This document shows, piece by piece, positions 14,782 to 23,155 of a stretch of 36,441 bases of DNA. Source of the DNA: Nocardioides speluncae. GTDB taxonomy: Bacteria > Actinomycetota > Actinomycetes > Propionibacteriales > Nocardioidaceae. The notes below the pieces were generated by a model. The model searched no databases. It saw nothing but the letters and a program-made list of their open reading frames with translations, and was not told the origin of the DNA. The stretch is taken from NCBI RefSeq assembly GCF_003121585.1, contig NZ_QEOO01000024.1:1-36441 (forward strand), written 5' to 3'. The position numbers and the translations under genes were made by a program. The number at the start of each line of letters is the position of its first letter. Within the stretch, counting starts at the first letter, position 1.

Positions 14782-15639
14782 ATGAACATGCCGTCTGATT
14801 CGAAGAATGTCCTGCTCGTCTCCTCCCGGGAGTGGGCCGCCGGCGAGCCCGGGCACGAAGCCCTCGACGCCGAGCTCGCCGGGCGCGGCATCGACGCCCG
14901 CTGGGTGTGCTGGGACGACCCGGCCGTCGACTGGGCGGACGCCGCGCTGGTCGCGGTGCGAGCGACCTGGGACTACACCGAGCGGCCCATCGACTTCCTG
15001 GAGTGGGCGCGGGACGTGGGCGCGGTGACCCGGCTGCTCAACGGCGTCGACGTCTTCGCGTGGAACCACGACAAGGCCTATCTGACCCGCCTCGGCGAGC
15101 TGCCCGCCGTACCCACGCGGGTCGTGGACGGCGACGTCGCGGAGGCGATCGCCGAGTTCGGTACGACGGTGCTCAAGCCCCGGGTGGGCGCGGGCGGCGA
15201 CGGCCTGGTGATCGCGGACCGCCCGGACGACCCGCGGCTGGCCGACCTGCCGGCGACCCCGCTGATCGCGCAGCCGCTGGTGGAGTCGATCCGGACCGAG
15301 GGCGAGGTGTCGGTGTTCGTGCTCGGCGGCGAGGTGGTGGCCCAGATCCGCAAGGTGCCTGGCGGCGCGGAGATCCGTGCCCACGAGCATCGCGGCGCCC
15401 GCTGCTTCGCGGAGCCACTCGGTGAGGAGAACCGGGCGCTCGCGCTGCGGGCGTTCGAGGCGGCGGCCGCGTTCACCGGACGGCCGCTCGACTACGCCCG
15501 GATCGACATGCTCCGGCTCGACGACGGCTGGACGGTCGGCGAGATCGAGGCGATCGAGCCGGGCCTGTACCTCGACGTACTCCCGGACAACGCGCGGCCC
15601 TTCGCCGATCTCGTGGCCAAATCTCTATCGGCCTTGTAG
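14782..15639 (+). CDS. ATP-grasp domain protein
   Basis: A 285-residue protein resembling RimK/glutathione-synthetase-like ATP-grasp enzymes. An N-terminal Rossmann-like part ([33 protein letters not shown]) is followed by the ATP-grasp core: [19 protein letters not shown] (lysine and glycine-rich loop), APL-type acceptor [12 protein letters not shown], and the metal-binding end [20 protein letters not shown] then [13 protein letters not shown]. Such enzymes make amide or peptide-like bonds through an acyl-phosphate. ATG 14782 or 14788 can start it. It forms an operon with the PhyH gene before it; the two-component genes follow 32 bases later. The substrates are unknown. Confidence 0.86.
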   Translation: MNMPSDSKNVLLVSSREWAAGEPGHEALDAELAGRGIDARWVCWDDPAVDWADAALVAVRATWDYTERPIDFLEWARDVGAVTRLLNGVDVFAWNHDKAYLTRLGELPAVPTRVVDGDVAEAIAEFGTTVLKPRVGAGGDGLVIADRPDDPRLADLPATPLIAQPLVESIRTEGEVSVFVLGGEVVAQIRKVPGGAEIRAHEHRGARCFAEPLGEENRALALRAFEAAAAFTGRPLDYARIDMLRLDDGWTVGEIEAIEPGLYLDVLPDNARPFADLVAKSLSAL

Positions 15640-15671
15640 GTCCTCTCAGGTTGGCCGATCAGGCTGCCCAT

Positions 15672-16364
15672 GTGCCTTCTGTCCGCGTGACTTCCGTGCT
15701 GGTGGTTGACGACGAGCCGGACGTGAGGAGCAGCCTGGAGGGCGGCCTCACCTTCGAGGGGTACGACGTGACCACGGCCGCCGACGGCGGTCGGGCGCTC
15801 GGCCTGCTGGCGGAGTCGCGGCCCGATGTCGTCGTACTCGACCTGATGATGCCGTACGTCGACGGCCTCGAGGTCTGCCGGCGGATCCGCGCGAAGGGGT
15901 ACGACGTACCCATCCTGCTGCTGACCGCGCGGGACGCCACCGAGGACCGGGTGACCGGGCTCGACGCCGGCGCGGACGACTATCTGGTCAAGCCGTTCGC
16001 ACTGGAGGAGCTGCTCGCCCGGATCCGGGCACTGCTGCGCCGCTCCGCCGGGCACGCCGCAGACGGCCGGCTGAGCTTCGCGGACGTCGTACTCGACGTG
16101 ACCGCGCGCGAGGTGACCCGCGGCGGCCAGCCGCTGGAGCTGACCCGCACCGAGTTCGACCTGCTCGAGCTGTTCCTCCAGCACCCGCGGCAGGTGCTGA
16201 CCCGCGCAGTGATCCTGCGCGAGGTGTGGGGGCTGGACTTCGACCCGGGCTCGAACACCATGGACGTCTTCGTCGGGTATCTGCGCCGCAAGACCGAGGC
16301 GCTCGGCGGCAGCCGGCTGATCCACAACGTGCGCGGCGTGGGCTACGCGCTGCGCGAGGAATAG
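15672..16364 (+). CDS. OmpR-family response regulator (MprA-like)
   Basis: A response regulator of about 230 residues. The receiver domain has the acidic pair in [12 protein letters not shown], the phospho-acceptor Asp in [16 protein letters not shown], a conserved Thr in [13 protein letters not shown] and Lys in [16 protein letters not shown]. The C-terminal winged helix has [19 protein letters not shown] and [15 protein letters not shown] and ends [11 protein letters not shown]. It resembles MprA of mycobacteria, which answers envelope stress. The start is uncertain: TTG 15651, GTG 15672 (CAGG upstream) and GTG 15687 are in frame; I chose 15672. The cognate kinase starts 10 bases after the stop. 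Confidence 0.93.
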   Translation: MPSVRVTSVLVVDDEPDVRSSLEGGLTFEGYDVTTAADGGRALGLLAESRPDVVVLDLMMPYVDGLEVCRRIRAKGYDVPILLLTARDATEDRVTGLDAGADDYLVKPFALEELLARIRALLRRSAGHAADGRLSFADVVLDVTAREVTRGGQPLELTRTEFDLLELFLQHPRQVLTRAVILREVWGLDFDPGSNTMDVFVGYLRRKTEALGGSRLIHNVRGVGYALREE

Positions 16365-16374
16365 GGCCGCACCT

Positions 16375-17781
16375 ATGCCGGCGCTCCCGATCCGGGCGAA
16401 GCTGGCGCTGCTGTGTGCCGGCGCGGTGGCGATCGCGATCGTCGCGGCCAGCGTGCTGGCCTGGGTCGCCACCCGGGAGGCGCTGCGCGACCAGGTCGAC
16501 GCCTCGCTCAACGGACCCGGCCAGGTCCGGATTCGCACCATGCTCGGCGGCCTCGCGGGCATTCCGAATCTCAACTTGACCCTCGACCAGCAGATCGCCG
16601 ACCTGTGCGCACCCGGTACCGAGGGCCGCCTTGTCGGCGGGCCGGCCGAGACCCGCATGCAGGTCGTCTTCGAAGACGGCTCGACCTGCTCGCCGTTCGG
16701 GACCGGCGACGAGGCGGAGGTGACCGCCGCAGATCTTGAGGTCGCCAGTGGTGAGCAGGCATCGGTGCTGCGGGACGGCACCACGAACGACGGTGAGCAC
16801 GTCCGCGTGCGGACGGTGCAGATGGCTGACGGTGTCGCCATGATGTCAACGCGCTCACTGGCCGAGGTCGACGCGGCCACCCGGCAGCTGGCGATCGTGC
16901 TCACGCTGGCTGGGCTGTGCGGCGTACTGGCGGCGGCGGCTGCCGGGCTGTTCGTGGCGCTGGTGGTGCTCCGGCCGGTCCGGCAGCTCACCGCCGCCGC
17001 CGAGCACGTCGCCGCCACCGAGGACCTGGACGTACCGATCCCGGTCGAGGGCCGCGACGAGGTGGCCCGGCTGTCGACGGCGTTCAACGCGATGACCAGC
17101 CGGCTGTCTCGGTCCCGCGAGCGGCAGCGGCAGCTGATCGCCGACGCCAGCCACGAGCTGCGGACCCCGCTGACCAGCCTGCGCACGAACCTGGAATGGC
17201 TGATGCGCTCGGAGGCGAAGGGCCGGCCGCTGGACGCGGCGCAGCGGCGGCAGGTCGAGCAGGCGGTGCTGGGTCAGATGGACGAGCTGAGCACGCTGAT
17301 CGCCGAGGTCGGTGCACTGGCCCGCGAGGAGCCGGTGCGGGCGCGCGGCCCGGTCGACCTCGACGCCGTCGCGCTTCGGGCCGTGGAGCGTGCGCAGCGT
17401 CGGGACCCGGGCCGCCGGTTCGAGCTCGACCTCGAGCCGTGGCCGGTCCTGGGCCACGGCGGCGACCTGGAGCGCGCCTGCCTGAACCTGCTCGACAACG
17501 CCCTGAAGTTCTCGACCGGCCCGATCCGGGTCACCCTCGCCGGCGGCCGGCTGACCGTCTCCGACCAGGGCCCCGGGCTGTCGGACGCCGCCCAGGCCAA
17601 GGCGTTCGACCGGTTCTGGCGGGCTCCCGAGGCCCGCGAGCTGCCCGGCTCCGGCCTCGGGCTGGCGATCGTGGAGTCCGCCGCTGTCGATCACGGCGGC
17701 ACCGTCTTCTTCACCAACGCACCCTGGGGCGGCAGTGCCGTCGGCTTCGAGCTACCGAGCGCGAACGGCGCCGTTGGTTGA
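16375..17781 (+). CDS. sensor histidine kinase (MprB-like)
   Basis: A 468-residue membrane kinase. Membrane helix 1 is at about 10-31 (LALLCAGAVAIAIVAASVLA), a periplasm-side sensor region spans about 35-165, and helix 2 is near 170-197 (LTLAGLCGVLAAAAAGLFVA). A HAMP domain (VLRPVRQLTAAAEHVAATED) follows. The HisKA domain carries H260 in DASHELRTPLTSL. The ATPase domain has N box LNLLDNALKFS, G1 box VSDQGPGLS, F box AFDRFWRAPEA and G2 box GSGLGLAIVESAA. Layout matches MprB of mycobacteria. It lies in an operon with the response regulator. The stimulus is unknown. Confidence 0.95.
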   Translation: MPALPIRAKLALLCAGAVAIAIVAASVLAWVATREALRDQVDASLNGPGQVRIRTMLGGLAGIPNLNLTLDQQIADLCAPGTEGRLVGGPAETRMQVVFEDGSTCSPFGTGDEAEVTAADLEVASGEQASVLRDGTTNDGEHVRVRTVQMADGVAMMSTRSLAEVDAATRQLAIVLTLAGLCGVLAAAAAGLFVALVVLRPVRQLTAAAEHVAATEDLDVPIPVEGRDEVARLSTAFNAMTSRLSRSRERQRQLIADASHELRTPLTSLRTNLEWLMRSEAKGRPLDAAQRRQVEQAVLGQMDELSTLIAEVGALAREEPVRARGPVDLDAVALRAVERAQRRDPGRRFELDLEPWPVLGHGGDLERACLNLLDNALKFSTGPIRVTLAGGRLTVSDQGPGLSDAAQAKAFDRFWRAPEARELPGSGLGLAIVESAAVDHGGTVFFTNAPWGGSAVGFELPSANGAVG

Positions 17782-17885
17782 AGAGGCGGCAGGTGCGCGG
17801 ACGCTCCGCCCTCGGACGTCCGCGGGCGCTGCGGCGGCGCGTCGCGCGCATAGCCGCCGCCGTTGGTTGCGCGCCGTTGGCGCGC
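17769..17885. repeat. GC-rich spacer with repeated CGCCGTTGG
   Basis: The gap between two convergent genes holds three copies of CGCCGTTGG (near 17769, 17858 and 17872), the first overlapping the kinase stop. It also has alternating GC stretches such as GCGGCGGCGCGTCGCGCGC that can fold in many ways. No ORF with a plausible product is seen. It may act as a terminator region. The remainder to 17958 shows nothing recognisable. Confidence 0.35.
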
Positions 17886-17958
17886 GCCACGGCCAAGCCG
17901 CTTGACGCCGCCCGCGAACGCCCGAGGCCGCACCGCCCGCGCACGTGGGCGCAGGATT

Positions 17959-19341
17959 TTAGTCTCGCAGGGGGTGCGTGCCGTCGCGGGTGACGGCGTA
18001 CTTGCGGCCGGTGGGGTCGCGCCAGATGTAGCTGCCGTCGGAGTCGCGTACGTAGCTCCAGCGGCCGTAGGTCTTCAGCCGCTGATGGCGGCGGCAGAGG
18101 GGGGCGAGGTTGTCGGGGCGGGTCTGGCCGGCGCTGCCGTCCGGGTCGTACGGCGTGACGTGGTCGAGGTCGCACCAGCGGGCGTCGCGGCGGCAGTGGG
18201 GGAACACGCAGTGCGGGTCGCGGAGGGTGACCAGCTCGCGCATCCAGGCCGGCGGGTCCTCCGGGTCGACAGCACCGGCCTGGCTGAGGTCGAGGACCGG
18301 AGTGATCGTGACCTGCGCATGGCCGACCCACTCCCTGATCTGCCCAGCGGTGGCCGGGCCCAGGCGCTCGGCGTGGCCGACGGCCTGAGTGGCGTCGTCG
18401 CCCACCGCGGCGGCATCGAGGTGGAGATAGAGCCGCACCTTCGCCGACCGGCGCGCCGCGCTCACCGCAGCCGCGGTCAGCGCCGCGCCGGAGGCCAGCG
18501 CGCGGCCTTCCCGGTCGGTGGCAGCCGGCCCGTCGTCTTGGGGGAGCACCGGCTGGAGGTCGGCGAGATGGCCGAGCGCCTTGGATTGGCGGGCGCCGTA
18601 CGGGTCGTGGTCGCCGAGCCGGGCCAGGAGTACGGCGTGGTCGCGGACCAGGTCGTGGAACCGGCTCAGGTCGAGGGTGTCGCCGATCGCGGTCAGCGTG
18701 GACGTGCCGGCGAAGTCGGCCGCGGCCGGGTGTCGCAGCGCCACCTCCCACGACTCCTTGCCGCGGAGCTCCTTCGCCGCCTGGCGCTCGGGATGGAACT
18801 CCGCGACCGCCTGCGCGATCTCGGCCTCGACGTCGGCCGCCCCGAGACCACCGGAGGACAGCCGCTCGTCGACCGCCGCCGAGGCCACCCGCGAGAGCTC
18901 ACGGGTGGCCTCGGCGACGGGCCGCGCTCGCCAGGCGGGGATCTCCAGCGACTGCACCCGCGCCCAGAGAAGGGGCAGTCGGTGGACCAGGTCGAGCGCG
19001 TCGGCGAGCAGCCGCATCCCGGCGTAGGTGCTGATGCCGAGCGCGGCCGCGAACGGCTCCGGCGCGAACGCCGCGACGCGCGGCGTCCCGTCGCCGCCCA
19101 AATCCGTTCTGTACAGGGGCTCGTCCCACACCTGTGGGCCGGGCAGGGCGGCGTCGGCCCAGGTCGCGAAGCCGGTGTCGTCGGTCGCCGGGTGGAGCAC
19201 GCACCACTGCAGCGCCAGCCGCAGCTTGGCCCGGGCCGCGCGCCGCTCGGCGTGGTCGCGGTCGGTGAGCAGAGTGAGCAGGCTGCTGGCATCGAGGTCG
19301 TCGACCTCGACCGGCGTACCGCTTGCATCTGTTTCGAACAC
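17959..19341 (-). CDS. DUF222 / HNH endonuclease domain protein (13E12-type)
   Basis: A 460-residue protein. The N-terminal two-thirds form the DUF222 domain (AERRAARAKLRLALQWCVL, ISTYAGMRLLADALDLVHR). The C-terminal HNH nuclease domain has Cys pairs HCVFPHC and LCRRHQR around the core RDARWCDLDHVTPYDPDG, plus LKTYGRWSYVRD. This is the 13E12-repeat family, multicopy in many actinobacteria. An upstream in-frame TTG at 19377 exists, but GTG 19341 gives VFE, the usual family beginning, and this GTG lies inside a LexA box, the arrangement known for SOS-controlled relatives. The gene is single here and intact. Its role is probably damage-linked DNA cleavage, which is inference. Confidence 0.92.
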   Translation of the reverse strand: MFETDASGTPVEVDDLDASSLLTLLTDRDHAERRAARAKLRLALQWCVLHPATDDTGFATWADAALPGPQVWDEPLYRTDLGGDGTPRVAAFAPEPFAAALGISTYAGMRLLADALDLVHRLPLLWARVQSLEIPAWRARPVAEATRELSRVASAAVDERLSSGGLGAADVEAEIAQAVAEFHPERQAAKELRGKESWEVALRHPAAADFAGTSTLTAIGDTLDLSRFHDLVRDHAVLLARLGDHDPYGARQSKALGHLADLQPVLPQDDGPAATDREGRALASGAALTAAAVSAARRSAKVRLYLHLDAAAVGDDATQAVGHAERLGPATAGQIREWVGHAQVTITPVLDLSQAGAVDPEDPPAWMRELVTLRDPHCVFPHCRRDARWCDLDHVTPYDPDGSAGQTRPDNLAPLCRRHQRLKTYGRWSYVRDSDGSYIWRDPTGRKYAVTRDGTHPLRD

Positions 19342-19349
19342 CTGTTCAT
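19334..19349 (-). promoter_or_regulatory. LexA (SOS) box on the DUF222-HNH start codon
   Basis: TCGAAC-ACCT-GTTCAT matches the actinobacterial SOS box TCGAAC-N4-GTTCGA at 10 of 12 fixed positions. On the minus strand the GTG start of the HNH gene falls within the box, so LexA would block a leaderless or very short-leadered transcript. The site is a prediction. Confidence 0.7.
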
Positions 19350-19496
19350 TCTCGCAGGCAGGGGCCGCGAAAATCAAGGCCGTTTCGAGCCGCGAAGTGG
19401 CCTCACGGAACTCTCAGCCAACCCCCGCGAGGCCTACAAAGTGGCTTCCTAACGTCGCTGCTGAAACGCGCGAAGGTCGCGCATCAGGAGGCGGAG

Positions 19497-20075
19497 ATGA
19501 GCAGGAGTACGACGGCACTGCTGGCGTTGCTCGCGGTGTTCGCGCTCGGGCTGACGGGCTGCTCGCAGGCCGAGGGTGACGACGGTGACCAGGGGGTCGC
19601 GTCGCTCGACAAGGGCAGCGAGTCCGACGGCGACAGCGGCGATGACAGCGACGACGAGACCAGGGAGGAGGACTTCGAGGAGCAGGCGCTGAAGTTCTCC
19701 GAGTGCATGCGGGAGAACGGCGTACCCGAGTTCCCGGACCCGGAGCTCAACGGCGAGGGCGGAATGATGATGAACCTGCCCCAGGGCATCGACCGGGAAG
19801 CCATGGAGAAGGCGTCCGAGGCGTGCGAGGAGTTCCGTCCGCAGGGCGGCGGCAACTTCTCCGAGGAGGACCGCGCCGAGATGGAGGACACGATGCTCGA
19901 GTACGCCGGGTGCATGCGCGAGAACGGCGTGCCGGACTTCCCGGACCCAGACTTCAGCGAGGGCGGCGCCCGGCTGGGCGGCATGGGCATCGACCCCGAG
20001 GACCCCGCGTTCGAGAAGGCGCACAAGGCGTGCGAGGACATCCTCGGCGACGGCCCGATGCGGAGGGCCGGATGA
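19497..20075 (+). CDS. lipoprotein with two CMRENGVP-x-FPDP repeats
   Basis: A 192-residue lipoprotein: signal peptide with lipobox LTGC (C22), then an acidic linker (23-58). Two repeats follow: C70 MRENGVPEFPDP to C110, and C139 MRENGVPDFPDP to C179. Each has exactly 40 residues between its cysteines and a period of 69, with the second Cys in a helix (SEACEEF / HKACEDI). The motif recurs in actinobacterial lipoproteins coded near exporters. GGAGGCGGAG precedes ATG 19497. The stop overlaps the adaptor start (ATGA). It probably presents the substrate, or the wall side, of the exporter coded next. The fold and ligand are unknown to me. Confidence 0.88.
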   Translation: MSRSTTALLALLAVFALGLTGCSQAEGDDGDQGVASLDKGSESDGDSGDDSDDETREEDFEEQALKFSECMRENGVPEFPDPELNGEGGMMMNLPQGIDREAMEKASEACEEFRPQGGGNFSEEDRAEMEDTMLEYAGCMRENGVPDFPDPDFSEGGARLGGMGIDPEDPAFEKAHKACEDILGDGPMRRAG

Positions 20076-21154
20076 GCCGCGAGCGCCTGCCGCGCAGGCA
20101 CACCCGGGTCGTGGCCGCGGCGGTGGCCACGCCGGTGCTGGTCGGGGCCGGCCTCGGGATCGCGTTCACCCGCGACGGCAGCGAGGCAGAGGCCAGCGAG
20201 GACGTCACGACCGCGACGGTCACCGCGGAGCGCCGTACTCTGCTGGACAGCGAGCGGGTCTCCGGCGAGCTCGGGTACGACGAGGAGCTGACCGTCGCGA
20301 GCAGTGCGGCCGGCGGCGTACTCACCGGGCTGCCGAAGGAGGCCAGCGTGGTCCGCCGCGGCCAGGCCGCCTACCGCGTCGACGACGTGCCCGTGCTCCT
20401 GCTGACAGGCAGCCTGCCGCTGTGGCGTGAGCTGGCATGGGGAGTCGACGACGGCGCCGACGTCAAGCAGCTGGAGCAGAACCTCGAGGCGCTCGGCTAC
20501 GACCCCGGGACCGTCGACGAGACATTCACCGAGTGGACCCACGAAGCCGTGCAGGACCTGCAGGAGGACAAGGGGCTGGAGGAGACCGGCAAGGTCTCGG
20601 CCGAGCAGTTCCTGGTGCTGCCGCACGGGATCCGGGTCGGGGCGCCGACCGCATCGATCGGCACCCAGCTGCAGCCCGGCACCCAGCTGTACGCCGCGAC
20701 CAGCACCCATCGCGCGGTGACCGTCGACCTCGATCCGGCCAGCGAGTCGCTGGCGAAGGTGGGGGCGAAGGCGACGGTGACGCTGCCGGACGGCTCGACC
20801 ACCAAGGCCACGATCACCAGCGTGGGCACGGTCGCGACCGCGACCGGAGGTGACGAGTCGGAGGGCGAGGATCCGTCCGCCGAGTCGACGATCCCGGTCA
20901 CCCTCGAGCTCGCCGACAGCAAGGCCGTGCAGGGGCTGACCGCGGCGCCGGTGACCGTCGACCTGACCCGGGACACCCGCAAGGACGTGGTGACCGTTCC
21001 GGTCACTGCGCTGGTGGCGCTGGCCGAGGGCGGGTACGGCGTACAGAAGGTCGACGGTGGGCTGACCGCGGTCGAGCCGGGCCTCTATGCGTCCGGGTTC
21101 GTCGAGATCAAGTCCGGCCTCGAGGCGGGCGACGAGGTCGTGGTGCCCCAATGA
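20072..21154 (+). CDS. efflux periplasmic adaptor-like protein with peptidoglycan-binding domain
   Basis: A 360-residue protein with a single N-terminal membrane helix (VVAAAVATPVLVGAGLGIAF). TATVTAERRTLLDSERVSGE begins a HlyD/MacA-like beta domain. A peptidoglycan-binding domain (PG_binding_1) sits near 129-180: DVKQLEQNLEALGYDPGTVD, then WTHEAVQDLQEDKG. A barrel-like domain follows (ATVTLPDGSTTKATITSVGT), and the C-terminus (VVTVPVTALVALAEGGYGVQ) is the membrane-proximal domain of adaptors. It acts with the ATPase and permease coded after it, linking them to the cell wall. It is the second gene of a four-gene overlapping operon. Adaptor plus PG-binding domain is common in actinobacterial exporters. 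Confidence 0.9.
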   Translation: MSRERLPRRHTRVVAAAVATPVLVGAGLGIAFTRDGSEAEASEDVTTATVTAERRTLLDSERVSGELGYDEELTVASSAAGGVLTGLPKEASVVRRGQAAYRVDDVPVLLLTGSLPLWRELAWGVDDGADVKQLEQNLEALGYDPGTVDETFTEWTHEAVQDLQEDKGLEETGKVSAEQFLVLPHGIRVGAPTASIGTQLQPGTQLYAATSTHRAVTVDLDPASESLAKVGAKATVTLPDGSTTKATITSVGTVATATGGDESEGEDPSAESTIPVTLELADSKAVQGLTAAPVTVDLTRDTRKDVVTVPVTALVALAEGGYGVQKVDGGLTAVEPGLYASGFVEIKSGLEAGDEVVVPQ

Positions 21155-21855
21155 GTGACGCAGTGAGCGCTGTGCTGGAGCTGCAGCAGGTCACCAAGAA
21201 GTACGGCGACCTCGAGGTGCTGCACGGCGTCGACCTGGCCGTCGACAGCGGCGAGCTGGTCGCCGTACTCGGACCGTCGGGGTCGGGGAAGTCCACGCTG
21301 CTGCACATCATGGGGACCCTCGACCGGGCGACCACCGGCACCGTGATCGTCGACGGCCACGACACCGCGGCGCTGTCGGAGGCTCAGGTGGCGGGGCTGC
21401 GGGCGCACCGGATCGGGTTCGTGTTCCAGGCGTTCCACCTGCTCGACGGGCTGTCCGCGGTCGACAACGTCGCCAACGGGCTGCTCTACAGCGGGACCCC
21501 GCGCGCCGAGCGGCGGGCGCGTGCCCACGCGATGCTCGCCCGGGTCGGCCTGGGCGACCGGGCCGGTCAGCTGCCGCGGCTGATGAGCGGTGGCGAGCGG
21601 CAGCGGGTGGCGATCGCGCGGGCGCTGCTCAACCGGCCTGCGATCGTCTTCGCCGACGAGCCAACCGGCAACCTCGACAGCCACAACGGCGCCGAGGTGC
21701 TCGACCTGCTGCGGGAGCTGAACGCAGAGGGCACCACGATCGTGGTGATCACCCACGAACACGAGGTGGCCGCCGCGATGGGACGCCAGGTTGAGGTCCG
21801 TGACGGGATGATCGTGCGCGACTCGCGTCGTACCGCTGAGGCGGTGGCCCGGTGA
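21151..21855 (+). CDS. MacB/LolD-type ABC transporter ATPase
   Basis: A 234-residue nucleotide-binding protein. Walker A is GPSGSGKSTLLH, Q-loop is FVFQAFHLLDG, the signature is LMSGGERQRVAIARALL, Walker B is AIVFADEPTGNLDS, and the H-loop is VVITHEHEV. The sequence DEPTGNLDS is typical of the MacB/LolD/FtsE group. It powers the FtsX-like permease coded next, moving a substrate from the membrane or the outer face rather than across from the cytosol. Both neighbours overlap by 4 bases. The substrate is unknown. Confidence 0.96.
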   Translation: MSDAVSAVLELQQVTKKYGDLEVLHGVDLAVDSGELVAVLGPSGSGKSTLLHIMGTLDRATTGTVIVDGHDTAALSEAQVAGLRAHRIGFVFQAFHLLDGLSAVDNVANGLLYSGTPRAERRARAHAMLARVGLGDRAGQLPRLMSGGERQRVAIARALLNRPAIVFADEPTGNLDSHNGAEVLDLLRELNAEGTTIVVITHEHEVAAAMGRQVEVRDGMIVRDSRRTAEAVAR

Positions 21856-23042
21856 GGCGGTCGCGGCTGCGGCCGGGGGACAGCCTGCGGGTCGGCTTCG
21901 TCGGGCTGCGCTCGCGGAAGGTGCGGACGGTGCTGTCGGCGCTGGGGGTGGCGATCGGGGTGGCGACGGTGGTGAGCGTGCTCGGCATCTCCCGGTCGTC
22001 GCAGGACGAACTGCTCGACCAGCTGGACGCGCTCGGCACCAACCTGCTGCAGGTGCAGGCCGGGCAGGGGCTCGGGCTCGGTGGCAACACCGACCTCCCG
22101 GACACCGCCGCCAGCCAGGTGCGCAACATCGCGCCGGTCGAGGAGGTCGCGTCGGTGACCTCCCTCGACGGGCCGGCGCTGCGCAGCTCGTACGCCGACC
22201 CCAACGCCACCGGCGGGATCAGCGTCAAGGCGGCCGAGCCGACGCTGCTGGACACGGTCGCGGGCTCGGTGGCGGAGGGGCGGTTCCTCGACGACGCGGT
22301 CGACGACTACCCGGTGGCGGTGCTCGGCGCGGTGACGGCCGAGCGGCTCGGCATCACGGCGGTCGACGGCCAGACCTCGGTGTGGATGAACGGCCGGGCC
22401 TGGCAGGTGATCGGCATCCTCGAGGAGCTGCCGCTGGCATCGGACCTGGACCGTGCAGTTCTGGTGGGGTACGACGCCGCGGCGACCTACCTCGACGCCG
22501 ACCTGGCGCCGTCGCGGCTCTACATCCGGACCGCGTCGTCGTCGGTCGAGCAGGTCGCCGACGTGCTGCCCGCGCAGGCCAACCCCGAGGAGCCCGAGAA
22601 CGTTGACGTCTCCCGTCCGTCCGACGCGCTGGCCGCGAAGGCCGCCGCGGAGGACGCGTTCACCTCTCTGTTCCTCGGGCTCGGCGCGGTCGCACTGCTG
22701 GTCGGTGCGGTCGGCACCGCCAACGTGATGGTGATGTCGGTGCTGGAACGGCGCGGCGAGATCGGCCTGCGCCGGGCGCTGGGCGCGACCCGGCGGCATG
22801 TCCGTGGCCAGTTCCTCGCCGAGTCGCTGCTGCTGTCGTTGTGCGGTGGGATCGCCGGCGTGCTGATTGGCGCCGCTGTCACGTTCGGGTACGCCCAGGC
22901 GAAGGGCCTGCACTTCGTGGTCCCGGCCTCCGCGGTCGGATACGGGATGCTCGCGGCCGTCGGGATCGGCGTACTCGCCGGTGTCTACCCCGCCACCCGC
23001 GCCGCCCGTCTCGCCCCCACCGAGGCGTTGCGCGCGGCCTGA
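21852..23042 (+). CDS. MacB/FtsX-type ABC transporter permease
   Basis: A 396-residue permease with a GTG start overlapping the ATPase stop (GTGA). Membrane helix 1 is near 28-45 (VLSALGVAIGVATVVSVLGI). An extracytoplasmic MacB_PCD domain follows (about 50-255). Three C-terminal helices make the FtsX domain (LFLGLGAVALLVGAVGTANV, LSLCGGIAGVLIGAAVTFGY, GYGMLAAVGIGVLAGVYPAT) with the coupling stretch GEIGLRRALGATRRHVRGQF. It is the last gene of the operon; a long hairpin at 23057-23119 follows. It is full length and has no defects. Confidence 0.95.
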   Translation: MRRSRLRPGDSLRVGFVGLRSRKVRTVLSALGVAIGVATVVSVLGISRSSQDELLDQLDALGTNLLQVQAGQGLGLGGNTDLPDTAASQVRNIAPVEEVASVTSLDGPALRSSYADPNATGGISVKAAEPTLLDTVAGSVAEGRFLDDAVDDYPVAVLGAVTAERLGITAVDGQTSVWMNGRAWQVIGILEELPLASDLDRAVLVGYDAAATYLDADLAPSRLYIRTASSSVEQVADVLPAQANPEEPENVDVSRPSDALAAKAAAEDAFTSLFLGLGAVALLVGAVGTANVMVMSVLERRGEIGLRRALGATRRHVRGQFLAESLLLSLCGGIAGVLIGAAVTFGYAQAKGLHFVVPASAVGYGMLAAVGIGVLAGVYPATRAARLAPTEALRAA

Positions 23043-23056
23043 GGGCGCGGGAGGTG

Positions 23057-23119
23057 GATAGTCCGTCACGGAAATCATGGTTCGGCGGCCGCGGACCATG
23101 ACTTTCGTGACGGACTATC
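23057..23119. repeat. long imperfect inverted repeat (possible terminator or REP)
   Basis: Arms of about 26 bases (starting GATAGTCCGTCACG, 14 bases perfect at the outer end) pair with one G-T and one A-C mismatch, around a CG-rich centre containing GCGGCCGC. It begins 14 bases after the permease stop and would form a stable terminator-like hairpin, though no T-run follows. The unusually long, nearly palindromic form suggests an extragenic repeat unit. Confidence 0.6.
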
Positions 23120-23155
23120 TCCAACCTTCCTCCGACCACCTGCGTTAAGAAGGGC

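Noticed and set aside
17782..17958. Possible small gene in the GC-rich spacer between kinase and HNH genes
   Set aside because: Translations in all frames are Arg/Ala/Pro-rich without start signals; no support for a gene.
23041..23155. Possible mobile element ends in the long inverted repeat
   Set aside because: No transposase or coding content between the arms and no target duplication visible; kept only as an inverted repeat.
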